From contig CM060966.1 of the NCBI GenBank assembly GCA_030765045.1, positions 62,179,786 through 62,243,785 on the forward strand: a stretch of 64,000 nt of DNA. The letters are read 5' to 3'. The notes beneath the pieces are model-generated. The model ran no database searches, was not told where the DNA came from, and was given only the letters and a program-made list of their open reading frames with translations. How positions within the stretch are numbered: position 1 is the first letter of the stretch; each line of letters starts with the position of its first letter. The position numbers were made by a program, and so were the translations under genes. Of this stretch, positions 10,786 to 23,080 are shown one piece after another. Source of the DNA: Tenodera sinensis. Lineage: Eukaryota > Arthropoda > Insecta > Mantodea > Mantidae.

Positions 10786-13700
10786 GTAGAGACGGCTGGG
10801 CACAGTTTTTGTTGGATTCGAGCAGGTGTTGTTTCGCGATAATTCGCTTGTTTGAAGCAATTTCAGTCAAATTTTTGACATTCTCTGAATTTCGTAACAC
10901 TTGTCTCAAAGCGTCTCTGAGGCTTAGTAGAGACGGCTGGGCACAGTTTTTGTTGGATTCGAGCAGGTGTTGTTTCGCGATAATTCGCTTTTTGAAGCAA
11001 TTCCACTCTAATTTTTGACATTCTTTGATGTTTGTAACACTTGTCTCAAAGCGTCTCTGAGGCTTAGTAGAGACGGCTGGGCACAGTTTTTGTTGGATTC
11101 GAGCAGGTGTTATTTCGCGATAATTCGCTTTTTTGAAGCAATTCCACTCTAATTTTTAACATTCTCTGAATTGTGTAACACTTGTCTCAAAGCGTCTCTG
11201 AGGCTTAGTAGAGACGGCTGGGCACAGTTTTTGTTGGATTCGAGCAGGTGTTATTTCGCGATAATTCGCTTGTTTGAAGCAATTCCACTCTAATTTTTAA
11301 CATTCTCTGAATTGATTAACACTTGTCTCAAAGCGTCTCTGAGGCTTAGTAGAGACGGCTGGCCAGAGTTTTTGTTGGATTCGAGCAGGTGTTGTTTCGC
11401 GATAATTCGCTTGTTTGAAGCAATTCCACTCTAATTTTTGACATTCTCTGATGTTTGTAACACTTGTCTCAAAGCGTCTCTGAGGCTTAGTAGAGACGGC
11501 TGGGCACAGTTTTTGTTGGATTCGAGCAGGTGTTGTTTCGCGATAATTCGCTTGTTTGAAGCAATTTCACTCAAATTTTTGACATTCTCTGAATTTCGTA
11601 ACACTTGTCTCAAAGCGTCTCTGAGGCTTAGTAGAGACGGCTGGGCAGAGTTTTTGTTGGATTCGAGCAGGTGTTGTTTCGCGATAATTCGCTTGTTTGA
11701 AGCAATTCCACTCTAATTTTTGACATTCTCTGATGTTTGTAACACTTGTCTCAAAGCGTCTATGAGGCTTAGTAGAGACGGCTGGGCACAGTTTTTGTTG
11801 GATTCGAGCAGGTGTTATTTCGCGATAATTCGCTTGTTTGTAGCAATTCCACTCTAATTTTTAACATTCTCTGAATTGTGTAACACTTGTCTCAAAGCGT
11901 CTCTGAGGCTTAGTAGAGACGGCTGGGCACAGTTTTTGTTGGATTCGAGCAGGTGTTGTTTCGCGATAATTCCCTTGTTTTAAGCAATTTCACTCAAATT
12001 TTTGACATTCTCTGAATTTCGTAACACTTGTCTCAAAGCGTCTCTGAGGCTTAGTAGAGACGGCTGGGCAGAGTTTTTGTTGGATTCGAGCAGGTGTTGT
12101 TTCGTGATAATTCGCTTGTTTGAAGCAATTCCACTCTAATTTTTGACATTCTCTGATGTTTGTAACACTTCTCTCAAAGCGTCTCTGCGGCTTAGTAGAG
12201 ACGGCTGGGCACAGTTTTTGTTGGATTCGAGCAGGTGTTGTTTCGCGATAATTCCCTTGTTTGAAGCAATTTCACTCAAATTTTTGACATTCTCTGAATT
12301 TCGTAACACTTGTCTCAAAGCGTCTCTGAGGCTTAGTAGAGACGGCTGGGCAGAGTTTTTGTTGGATTCGAGCAGGTGTTGTTTCGCGATAATTCGCTTG
12401 TTTGAAGCAATTCCACTCTAATTTTTGACATTCTCTGATGTTTGTAACACTTGTCTCAAAGCGTCTCTGCGGCTTAGTAGAGACGGCTGGGCACAGTTTT
12501 TGTTGGATTCGAGCAGGTGTTATTTCGCGATAATTCGCTTGTTTGAAGCAATTCCACTCTAATTTTTAACATTCTCTGAATTGTGTAACACTTGTCTCAA
12601 AGCGTCTCTGAGGATTAGTAGAGACGGCTGGGCACAGTTTTTGTTGGATTCGAGCAGGTGTTGTTTCGCGATAATTCGCTTGTTTGAAGCAATTTCAGTC
12701 AAATTTTTGACATTCTCTGAATTTCGTAACACTTGTCTCAAAGCGTCTCTGAGGCTTAGTAGAGACGGCTGGGCACAGTTTTTGTTGGATTCGAGCAGGT
12801 GTTGTTTCGCGATAATTCGCTTGTTTGAAGCAATTCCACTCTAATTTTTGACATTCTCTGATGTTTGTAACACTTGTCTCAAAGCGTCTCTGAGGCTTAG
12901 TAGAGACGGCTGGGCACAGTTTTTGTTGGATTCGAGCAGGTGTTATTTCGCGATAATTCGCTTGTTTGAAGCAATTCCGCTCTAATTTTTAACATTCTCT
13001 GAATTGTGTAACACTTGTCTCAAAGCGTCTCTGAGGCTTAGTAGAGACGGCTGGGCACAGTTTTTGTTGGATTCGAGCAGGTGTTGTTTCGCGATAATTC
13101 GCTTGTTTGAAGCAATTTCACTCAAATTTTTCACATTCTCTGAATTGTGTAACACTTGTCTCAAAGCGTCTCTGAGGCTTAGTAGAGACGGCTGGGCACA
13201 GTTTTTGTTGGATTCGAGCAGGTGTTGTTTCGCGATAATTTGCTTGTTTGAAGCAATTTCACTCAAATTTTTGACATTCTCTGAATTTCGTAACACGTGT
13301 CTCAAAGCGTCTCTGAGGCTTAGTAGAGACGGCTGGGCAGAGTTTTTGTTGGATTCGAGCAGGTGTTGTTTCGCGATAATTCGCTTGTTTGAAGCAATTC
13401 CACTCTAATTTTTGACATTCTCTGATGTTTGTAACACTTGTCTCACAGCGTCTCTGCGGCTTAGTAGAGACGGCTGGGCACAGTTTTTGTTGGATTCGAG
13501 CAGGTGTTATTTCGCGATAATTCGCTTGTTTGAAGCAATTCCACTCTAATTTTTAACATTCTCTGAATTGATTAACACTTGTCTCAAAGCGTCTCTGAGG
13601 CTTAGTAGAGACGGCTGGGCACAGTTTTTGTTGGATTCGAGCAGGTGTTGTTTCGCGATAATTCCCTTGTTTGAAGCAATTTCACTCAAACTTTTGACAT

Positions 13701-14160
13701 TCTCTGAATTTCGTAACACTTGTCTCAAAGCGTCTCTGAAGCTTAGTAGAGACGGCTGGGCAGAGTTTTTGTTGGATTCGAGCAGGTGTTGTTTCGCGAT
13801 AATTCGCTTGTTTGAAGCAATTCCACTCTAATTTTTGACATTCTCTGATGTTTGTAACACTTCTCTCAAAGCGTCTCTGCGGCTTAGTAGAGACGGCTGG
13901 GCACAGTTTTTGTTGGATTCGAGCAGGTGTTATTTCGCGATAATTCGCTTGTTTGAAGCAATTCCACTCTAATTTTTAACATTCTCTGAATTGATTAACA
14001 CTTGTCTCAAAACTTCTCTGAGGTTTAGTAGAGACGGCTGGGCACAGTTTTTATTGGATTCGAGCAGGTGTTGTTTTGCGATAATTCGCTTGTTTGAAGC
14101 AATTTCACTCAAATTTTTGACATTCTCTGAATTTCGTAACACTTGTCTCAAAGCGTCTCT
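8200..14160 (+). repeat. Higher-order repeat, 24-monomer offset (3,383 bp)
   Basis: The region of about 8,200-10,780 recurs at about 11,583-14,160. The offset is 3,383 = 24 x 141 - 1, the missing base being the deletion in CGCTTTTTGAAG near 10,990. Markers in both are GTCTATGAGG (8,379 and 11,761), the GATAATTCCC D monomer, TTTCGTGATAATTCGC, the CACGTG monomer (9,911 and 13,294) and the GAAGCTTAG monomer. The copy at 11,583 adds private changes such as TTGTTTTAAGCAATTTC near 11,976 and AAAACTTCTC near 14,010. Confidence 0.8.
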
Positions 14161-17100
14161 GAGGCTTAGTAGAGACGGCTGGCCAGAGTTTTTGTTGGAT
14201 TCGAGCAGGTGTTGTTTCGCGATAATTCGCTTGTTTGAAGCAATTCCACTCTAATTTTTGACATTCTCTGATGTTTGTAACACTTGTCTCAAAGCGTCTC
14301 TGAGGCTTAGTAGAGACGGCTGGGCACAGTTTTTGTTGGATTCGAGCAGGTGTTGTTTCGCGATAATTCGCTTGTTTGAAGCAATTTCACTCAAATTTTT
14401 GACATTCTCTGAATTTCGTAACACTTGTCTCAAAGCGTCTCTGAGGCTTAGTAGAGACGGCTGGCCAGAGTTTTTGTTGGATTCGAGCAGGTGTTGTTTC
14501 GCGATAATTCGCTTGTTTGAAGCAATTCCACTCTAATTTTTGACATTCTCTGATGTTTGTAACACTTGTCTCAAAGCGTCTCTGAGGCTTAGTAGAGACG
14601 GCTGGGCACAGTTTTTGTTGGATTCGAGCAGGTGTTGTTTCGCGATAATTCGCTTGTTTGAAGCAATTTCACTCAAATTTTTGACATTCTCTGAATTTCG
14701 TAACACTTGTCTCAAAGCGTCTCTGAGGCTTAGTAGAGACGGCTGGCCAGAGTTTTTGTTGGATTCGAGCAGGTGTTGTTTCGCGATAATTCGCTTGTTT
14801 GAAGCAATTCCACTCTAATTTTTGACATTCTCTGATGTTTGTAACACTTGTCTCAAAGCGTCTCTGAGGCTTAGTAGAGACGGCTGGCCAGAGTTTTTGT
14901 TGGATTCGAGCAGGTGTTGTTTCGCGATAATTCGCTTGTTTGAAGCAATTTCACTCAAATTTTTCACATTCTCTGAATTGTGTAACACTTGTCTCAAAGC
15001 GTCTCTGAGGCTTAGTAGAGACGGCTGGGCACAGTTTTTGTTGGATTCGAGCAGGTGTTGTTTCGCGATAATTCGCTTGTTTGAAGCAATTTCACTCAAA
15101 TTTTTGACATTCTCTGAATTTCGTAACACGTGTCTCAAAGCGTCTCTGAGGCTTAGTAGAGACGGCTGGGCAGAGTTTTTGTTGGATTCGAGCAGGTGTT
15201 GTTTCGCGATAATTCGCTTGTTTGAAGCAATTCCACTCTAATTTTTGACATTCTCTGATGTTTGTAACACTTGTCTCAAAGCGTCTCTGCGGCTTAGTAG
15301 AGACGGCTGGGCACAGTTTTTGTTGGATTCGAGCAGGTGTTATTTCGCGATAATTCGCTTGTTTGAAGCAATTCCACTCTAATTTTTAACATTCTCTGAA
15401 TTGATTAACACTTGTCTCAAAGCGTCTCTGAGGCTTAGTAGAGACGGCTGGGCACAGTTTTTGTTGGATTCGAGCAGGTGTTGTTTCGCGATAATTCCCT
15501 TGTTTGAAGCAATTTCACTCAAACTTTTGACATTCTCTGAATTTCGTAACACTTGTCTCAAAGCGTCTCTGAAGCTTAGTAGAGACGGCTGGACAGAGTT
15601 TTTGTTGGATTCGAGCAGGTGTTGTTTCGCGATAATTCGCTTGTTTGAAGCAATTCCACTCTAATTTTTGACATTCTCTGATGTTTGTAACACTTCTCTC
15701 AAAGCGTCTCTGCGGCTTAGTAGAGACGGCTGGGCACAGTTTTTGTTGGATTCGAGCAGGTGTTATTTCGCGATAATTCGCTTGTTTGTAGCAATTCCAC
15801 TCTAATTTTTAACATTCTCTGAATTGTGTAACACTTGTCTCAAAGCGTCCTTGAGGCTTAGTAGAGACGGCTGGGCAGAGTTTTTGTTGGATTCGAGCAG
15901 GTGTTGTTTCGCGATAATTCGCTTGTTTGAAGCTATTCCACTCTAATTTTTGACATTCTCTGATGTTTGTAACACTTCTCTCAAAGCGTCTCTGCGGCTT
16001 AGTAGAGACGGCTGGGCACAGTTTTTGTTGGATTCGAGCAGGTGTTATTTCGCGATAATTCGCTTGTTTGAAGCAATTCCACTCTAATTTTTAACATTCT
16101 CTGAATTGATTAACACTTGTCTCAAAACTTCTCTGAGGTTTAGTAGAGACGGCTGGGCACAGTTTTTATTGGATTCGAGCAGGTGTTGTTTTGCGATAAT
16201 TCGCTTGTTTGAAGCAATTTCACTCAAATTTTTGACATTCTCTGAATTTCGTAACACTTGTCTCAAAGCGTCTCTGAGGCTTAGTAGAGACGGCTGGCCA
16301 GAGTTTTTGTTGGATTCGAGCAGGTGTTGTTTCGCGATAATTCGCTTGTTTGAAGCAATTCCACTCTAATTTTTGACATTCTCTGATGTTTGTAACACTT
16401 GTCTCAAAGCGTCTCTGAGGCTTAGTAGAGACGGCTGGGCACAGTTTTTGTTGGATTCGAGCAGGTGTTGTTTCGCGATAATTCGCTTGTTTGAAGCAAT
16501 TTCACTCAAATTTTTGACATTCTCTGAATTTCGTAACACTTGTCTCAAAGCGTCTCTGAGGCTTAGAAGAGACGGCTGGCCAGAGTTTTTGTTGGATTCG
16601 AGCAGGTGTTGTTTCGCGATAATTCGCTTGTTTGAAGCAATTCCACTCTAATTTTTGACATTCTCTGATGTTTGTAACACTTGTCTCAAAGCGTCTCTGA
16701 GGCTTAGTAGAGACGGCTGGGCACAGTTTTTGTTGGATTCGAGCAGGTGTTGTTTCGCGATAATTCGCTTGTTTGAAGCAATTTCACTCAAATTTTTGAC
16801 ATTCTCTGAATTTCGTAACACTTGTCTCAAAGCGTCTCTGAGGCTTAGTAGAGACGGCTGGCCAGAGTTTTTGTTGGATTCGAGCAGGTGTTGTTTCGCG
16901 ATAATTCGCTTGTTTGAAGCAATTCCACTCTAATTTTTGACATTCTCTGATGTTTGTAACACTTGTCTCAAAGCGTCTCTGAGGCTTAGTAGAGACGGCT
17001 GGCCAGAGTTTTTGTTGGATTCGAGCAGGTGTTGTTTCGCGATAATTCGCTTGTTTGAAGCAATTTCACTCAAATTTTTCACATTCTCTGAATTGTGTAA

Positions 17101-17965
17101 CACTTGTCTCAAAGCGTCTCTGAGGCTTAGTAGAGACGGCTGGGCACAGTTTTTGTTGGATTCGAGCAGGTGTTGTTTGGCGATAATTCGCTTGTTTGAA
17201 GCAATTTCACTCAAATTTTTGACATTCTCTGAATTTCGTAACACGTGTCTCAAAGCGTCTCTGAGGCTTAGTAGAGACGGCTGGGCAGAGTTTTTGTTGG
17301 ATTCGAGCAGGTGTTGTTTCGCGATAATTCGCTTGTTTGAAGCAATTCCACTCTAATTTTTGACATTCTCTGATGTTTGTAACACTTGTCTCAAAGCGTC
17401 TCTGCGGCTTAGTAGAGACGGCTGGGCACAGTTTTTGTTGGATTCGAGCAGGTGTTATTTCGCGATAATTCGCTTGTTTGAAGCAATTCCACTCTAATTT
17501 TTAACATTCTCTGAATTGATTAACACTTGTCTCAAAGCGTCTCTGAGGCTTAGTAGAGACGGCTGGGCACAGTTTTTGTTGGATTCGAGCAGGTGTTGTT
17601 TCGCGATAATTCCCTTGTTTGAAGCAATTTCACTCAAACTTTTGACATTCTCTGAATTTCGTAACACTTGTCTCAAAGCGTCTCTGAAGCTTAGTAGAGA
17701 CGGCTGGGCAGAGTTTTTGTTGGATTCGAGCAGGTGTTGTTTCGCGATAATTCGCTTGTTTGAAGCAATTCCACTCTAATTTTTGACATTCTCTGATGTT
17801 TGTAACACTTCTCTCAAAGCGTCTCTGCGGCTTAGTAGAGACGGCTGGGCACAGTTTTTGTTGGATTCGAGCAGGTGTTATTTCGCGATAATTCGCTTGT
17901 TTGTAGCAATTCCACTCTAATTTTTAACATTCTCTGAATTGTGTAACACTTGTCTCAAAGCGTCT
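13840..17965 (+). repeat. Higher-order repeat, 15-monomer period (2,115 bp)
   Basis: About 13,840-15,850 recurs at about 15,955-17,965, an offset of exactly 2,115 = 15 x 141. Both copies carry the E monomer with AAAACTTCTC (14,009 and 16,124), a run of C and B monomers with GGCTGGCCAGAG, the CACGTG monomer (15,127 and 17,242) and the GAAGCTTAG monomer. Private changes include TTAGAAGAGACGG near 16,563, TTTGGCGATAATTC near 17,178 and GGCTGGACAGAG near 15,590. The linker at 15,850-15,955 holds a unique GCGTCCTTGAGG monomer. Confidence 0.85.
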
Positions 17966-20900
17966 CTGAGGCTTAGTAGAGACGGCTGGGCACAGTTTTT
18001 GTTGGATTCGAGCAGGTGTTGTTTCGCGATAATTCGCTTGTTTGAAGCAATTTCACTCAAATTTTTGACATTCTCTGAATTGTGTAACACTTGTCTCAAA
18101 GCGTCTCTGAGACTTAATAGAGACGGCTGGGGACAGTTTTTGTTGGATTCGAAAAGGTCTTGTTTCGCGATAATTCGCTTGTCTGAAGCAATTCCACCCT
18201 AATTTTTGTCAGTCTCTGATATTTGTAACACTTGTCTCAAAGCGTCTCTGAGGCTTAGTAGAGACGGCTGGGCACAGTTTTTGTTGGATTCGAGCAGGTG
18301 TTGTTTCGCGATAATTCGCTTGTTTGAAGCAATTTCACTCAAATTTTTGACATTCTCTGAATTTCGTAACACTTGTCTCAAAGCGTCTCTGAGGCTTAGT
18401 AGAGACGGCTGGGCAGAGTTTTTGTTGGATTCGAGCAGGTGTTGTTTCGCGATAATTCGCTTGTTTGAAGCAATTCCACTCTAATTTTTAACATTCTCTG
18501 AATTGTGTAACACTTGTCTCAAAGCGTCTCTGAGGCTTAGTAGAGACGGCTGGGCACAGTTTTTGTTGGATTCGAAAAGGTCTTGTTTCGCGATAATTCG
18601 CTTGTCTGAAGCAATTCCACCCTAATTTTTGTCAGTCTCTGATATTTGTAACACTTGTCTCAAAGCGTCTCTGAGGCTTAGTAGAGACGGCTGGGCACAG
18701 TTTTTGTTGGATTCGAGCAGGTGTTATTTCGCGATAATTCGCTTGTTTGAAGAAATTCCACTCTAATTTTTAACATTCTCTGAATTGTGTAACACTTGTC
18801 TCAAAGCGTCTCTGAGGCTTAGTAGAGACGGCTGGGCACAGTTTTTGTTGGATTCGAGCAGGTGTTATTTCGCGATAATTCGCTTGTTTGAAGCAATTCC
18901 ACTCTAATTTTTAACATTCTCTGAATTGATTAACACTTGTCTCAAAGCGTCTCTGAGGCTTAGTAGAGACGGCTGGGCACAGTTTTTGTTGGATTCGAGC
19001 AGGTGTTGTTTCGCGATAATTCCCTTGTTTGAAGCAATTTCACTCAAACTTTTGACATTCTCTGAATTTCGTAACACTTGTCTCAAAGCGTCTCTGAGGC
19101 TTAGTAGAGACGGCTGGGCAGAGTTTTTGTTGGATTCGAGCAGGTGTTGTTTCGCGATAATTCGCTTGTTTGAAGCAATTCCACTCTAATTTTTGACATT
19201 CTCTGATGTTTGTAGCACTTCTCTCAAAGCGTCTCTGCGGCTTAGTAGAGACGGCTGGGCACAGTTTTTGTTGGATTCGAGCAGGTGTTATTTCGCCATA
19301 ATTCGCTTGTTTGAAGCAATTCCACTCTAATTTTTAACATTCTCTGAATTGATTAACACTTGTCTCAAAGCTTCTCTGAGGTTTAGTAGAGACGGCTGGG
19401 CACAGTTTTTATTGGATTCGAGCAGGTGTTGTTTTGCGATAATTCGCTTGTTTGAAGCAATTTCACTCAAATTTTTGACATTCTCTGAATTTCGTAACAC
19501 TTGTCTCAAAGCGTCTCTGAGGCTTAGTAGAGACGGCTGGGCAGAGTTTTTGTTGGATTCGAGCAGGTGTTGTTTCGCGATAATTCGCTTGTTTGAAGCA
19601 ATTCCACTCTAATTTTTGACATTCTCTGATGTTTGTAACACTTGTCTCAAAGCGTCTCTGAGGCTTAGTAGAGACGGCTGGGCACAGTTTTTGTTGGATT
19701 CGAGCAGGTGTTATTTCGCGATAATTCGCTTGTTTGTAGCAATTCCACTCTAATTTTTAACATTCTCTGAATTGTGTAACACTTGTCTCAAAGCGTCTCT
19801 GAGGCTTAGTAGAGACGGCTGGGCACAGTTTTTGTTGGATTCGAGCAGGTGTTGTTTCGCGATAATTCGCTTGTTTGAAGCAATTCCACTCTAATTTTTG
19901 ACATTCTCTGATGTTTGTAACACTTCTCTCAAAGCGTCTCTGCGGCTTAGTAGAGACGGCTGGGCACAGTTTTGTTGGATTCGAGCAGGTGTTGTTTCGC
20001 GATAATTCCCTTGTTTGAAGCAATTTCACTCAAATCTTTGACATTCTCTGAATTTCGTAACACTTGTCTCAAAGCGTCTCTGAGGCTTAGTAGAGACAGC
20101 TGGGCAGAGTTTTTGTTGGATTCGAGCAGGTGTTGTTTCGCGATAATTCGCTTGTTTGAAGCAATTCCACTCTAATTTTTGACATTCTCTGATGTTTGTA
20201 ACACTTGTCTCAAAGCGTCTCTGAGGCTTAGTAGAGACGGCTGGGCACAGTTTTTGTTGGATTCGAGCAGGTGTTATTTCGCGATAATTCGCTTGTTTGA
20301 AGCAATTCCGCTCTAATTTTTAACATTCTCTGAATTGTGTAACACTTGTCTCAAAGCGTCTCTGAGGCTTAGTAGAGACGGCTGGGCACAGTTTTTGTTG
20401 GATCCGAGCAGGTGTTGTTTCGCGATAATTCGCTTGTTTGAAGCAATTTCACTCAAATTTTTCACATTCTCTGAATTGTGTAACACTTGTCTCAAAGCGT
20501 CTCTGAGGCTTAGTAGAGACGGCTGGGCACAGTTTTTGTTGGATTCGAGCAGGTGTTGTTTCGCGATAATTCGCTTGTTTGAAGCAATTTCACTCAAATT
20601 TTTGACATTCTCTGAATTTCGTAACACGTGTCTCAAAGCGTCTCTGAGGCTTAGTAGAGACGGCTGGGCAGAGTTTTTGTTGGATTCGAGCAGGTGTTGT
20701 TTCGCGATAATTCGCTTGTTTGAAGCAATTCCACTCTAATTTTTGACATTCTCTGATGTTTGTAACACTTGTCTCAAAGCGTCTCTGCGGCTTAGTAGAG
20801 ACGGCTGGGCACAGTTTTTGTTGGATTCGAGCAGGTGTTATTTCGCGATAATTCGCTTGTTTGAAGCAATTCCACTCTAATTTTTAACATTCTCTGAATT

Positions 20901-21104
20901 GATTAACACTTGTCTCAAAGCGTCTCTGAGGCTTAGTAGAGACGGCTGGGCACAGTTTTTGTTGGATTCGAGCAGGTGTTGTTTCGCGATAATTCGCTTG
21001 TTTGAAGCAATTTCACTCAAATTTTTGACATTCTCTGAATTGTGTAACACTTGTCTCAAAGCGTCTCTGAGACTTAATAGAGATGGCTGGGGACAGTTTT
21101 TGTT

Positions 21105-23080
21105 GGATTCGAAAAGGTCTTGTTTCGCGATAATTCGCTTGTCTGAAGCAATTCCACCCTAATTTTTGTCAGCCTCTGATATTTGTAACACTTGTCTCAA
21201 AGCGTCTCTGAGGCTTAGTAGAGACGGCTGGGCACAGTTTTTGTTGGATTCGAGCAGGTGTTATTTCGCGATAATTCGCTTGTTTGAAGAAATTCCACTC
21301 TAATTTTTAACATTCTCTGAATTGTGTAACACTTGTCTCAAAGCGTCTCTGAGGCTTAGTAGAGACGGCTGGGCACAGTTTTTGTTGGATTCGAGCAGGT
21401 GTTGTTTCGCGATAATTCGCTTGTTTGAAGCAATTTCACTCAAATTTTTCACATTCTCTGAATTGTGTAACACTTGTCTCAAAGCGTCTCTGAGGCTTAG
21501 TAGAGACGGCTGGGCACAGTTTTTGTTGGATTCGAGCAGGTGTTGTTTCGCGATAATTCGCTTGTTTGAAGCAATTTCACTCAAATTTTTGACATTCTCT
21601 GAATTTCGTAACACGTGTCTCAAAGCGTCTCTGAGGCTTAGTAGAGACGGCTGGGCAGAGTTTTTGTTGGATTCGAGCAGGTGTTGTTTCGCGATAATTC
21701 GCTTGTTTGAAGCAATTCCACTCTAATTTTTGACATTCTCTGATGTTTGTAACACTTGTCTCAAAGCGTCTCTGCGGCTTAGTAGAGACGGCTGGGCACA
21801 GTTTTTGTTGGATTCGAGCAGGTGTTATTTCGCGATAATTCGCTTGTTTGAAGCAATTCCACTCTAATTTTTAACATTCTCTGAATTGATTAACACTTGT
21901 CTCAAAGCGTCTCTGAGGCTTAGTAGAGACGGCTGGGCACAGTTTTTGTTGGATTCGAGCAGGTGTTGTTTCGCGATAATTCCCTTGTTTGTAGCAATTC
22001 CACTCTAATTTTTAACATTCTCTGAATTGTGTAACACTTGTCTCAAAGCGTCTCTGAAGCTTAGTAGAGACGGCTGGGCAGAGTTTTTGTTGGATTCGAA
22101 AAGGTCTTGTTTCGCGATAATTCGCTTGTCTGAAGCAATTCCACCCTAATTTTTGTCAGCCTCTGATATTTGTAACACTTGTCTCAAAGCGTCTCTGAGG
22201 CTTAGTAGAGACGGCTGGGCACAGTTTTTGTTGGATTCGAGCAGGTGTTATTTCGCGATAATTCGCTTGTTTGAAGAAATTCCACTCTAATTTTTAACAT
22301 TCTCTGAATTGTGTAACACTTGTCTCAAAGCGTCTCTGAGGCTTAGTAGAGACGGCTGGGCACAGTTTTTGTTGGATTCGAGCAGGTGTTGTTTCGCGAT
22401 AATTCGCTTGTTTGAAGCAATTTCACTCAAATTTTTCACATTCTCTGAATTGTGTAACACTTGTCTCAAAGCGTCTCTGAGGCTTAGTAGAGACGGCTGG
22501 GCACAGTTTTTGTTGGATTCGAGCAGGTGTTGTTTCGCGATAATTCGCTTGTTTGAAGCAATTTCACTCAAATTTTTGACATTCTCTGAATTTCGTAACA
22601 CTTGTCTCAAAGCGTCTCTGAGGCTTAGTAGAGACGGCTGGGCAGAGTTTTTGTTGGATTCGAGCAGGTGTTGTTTCGCGATAATTCGCTTGTTTGAAGC
22701 AATTCCACTCTAATTTTTGACATTCTCTGATGTTTGTAACACTTGTCTCAAAGCGTCTCTGCGGCTTAGTAGAGACGGCTGGGCACAGTTTTTGTTGGAT
22801 TCGAGCAGGTGTTATTTCGCGATAATTCGCTTGTTTGAAGCAATTCCACTCTAATTTTTAACATTCTCTGAATTGATTAACACTTGTCTCAAAGCGTCTC
22901 TGAGGCTTAGTAGAGACGGCTGGGCACAGTTTTTGTTGGATTCGAGCAGGTGTTGTTTCGCGATAATTCCCTTGTTTGTAGCAATTCCACTCTAATTTTT
23001 AACATTCTCTGAATTGTGTAACACTTGTCTCAAAGCGTCTCTGAAGCTTAGTAGAGACGGCTGGGCAGAGTTTTTGTTGG
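21105..23080 (+). repeat. Tandem higher-order repeat, 7-monomer period (987 bp)
   Basis: About 21,105-22,091 is followed directly by a copy at about 22,092-23,080, an offset of 987 = 7 x 141. Both contain the rare A variant CAGCCTCTGATATTTG (21,170 and 22,157), the D monomer entered through TTTGAAGAAATTCC, an F monomer, a C monomer, B, E, and a D monomer entered through CCCTTGTTTGTAGC. The first copy has CACGTG in its C monomer and the second has CACTTG, so the copies have begun to diverge. Confidence 0.85.
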
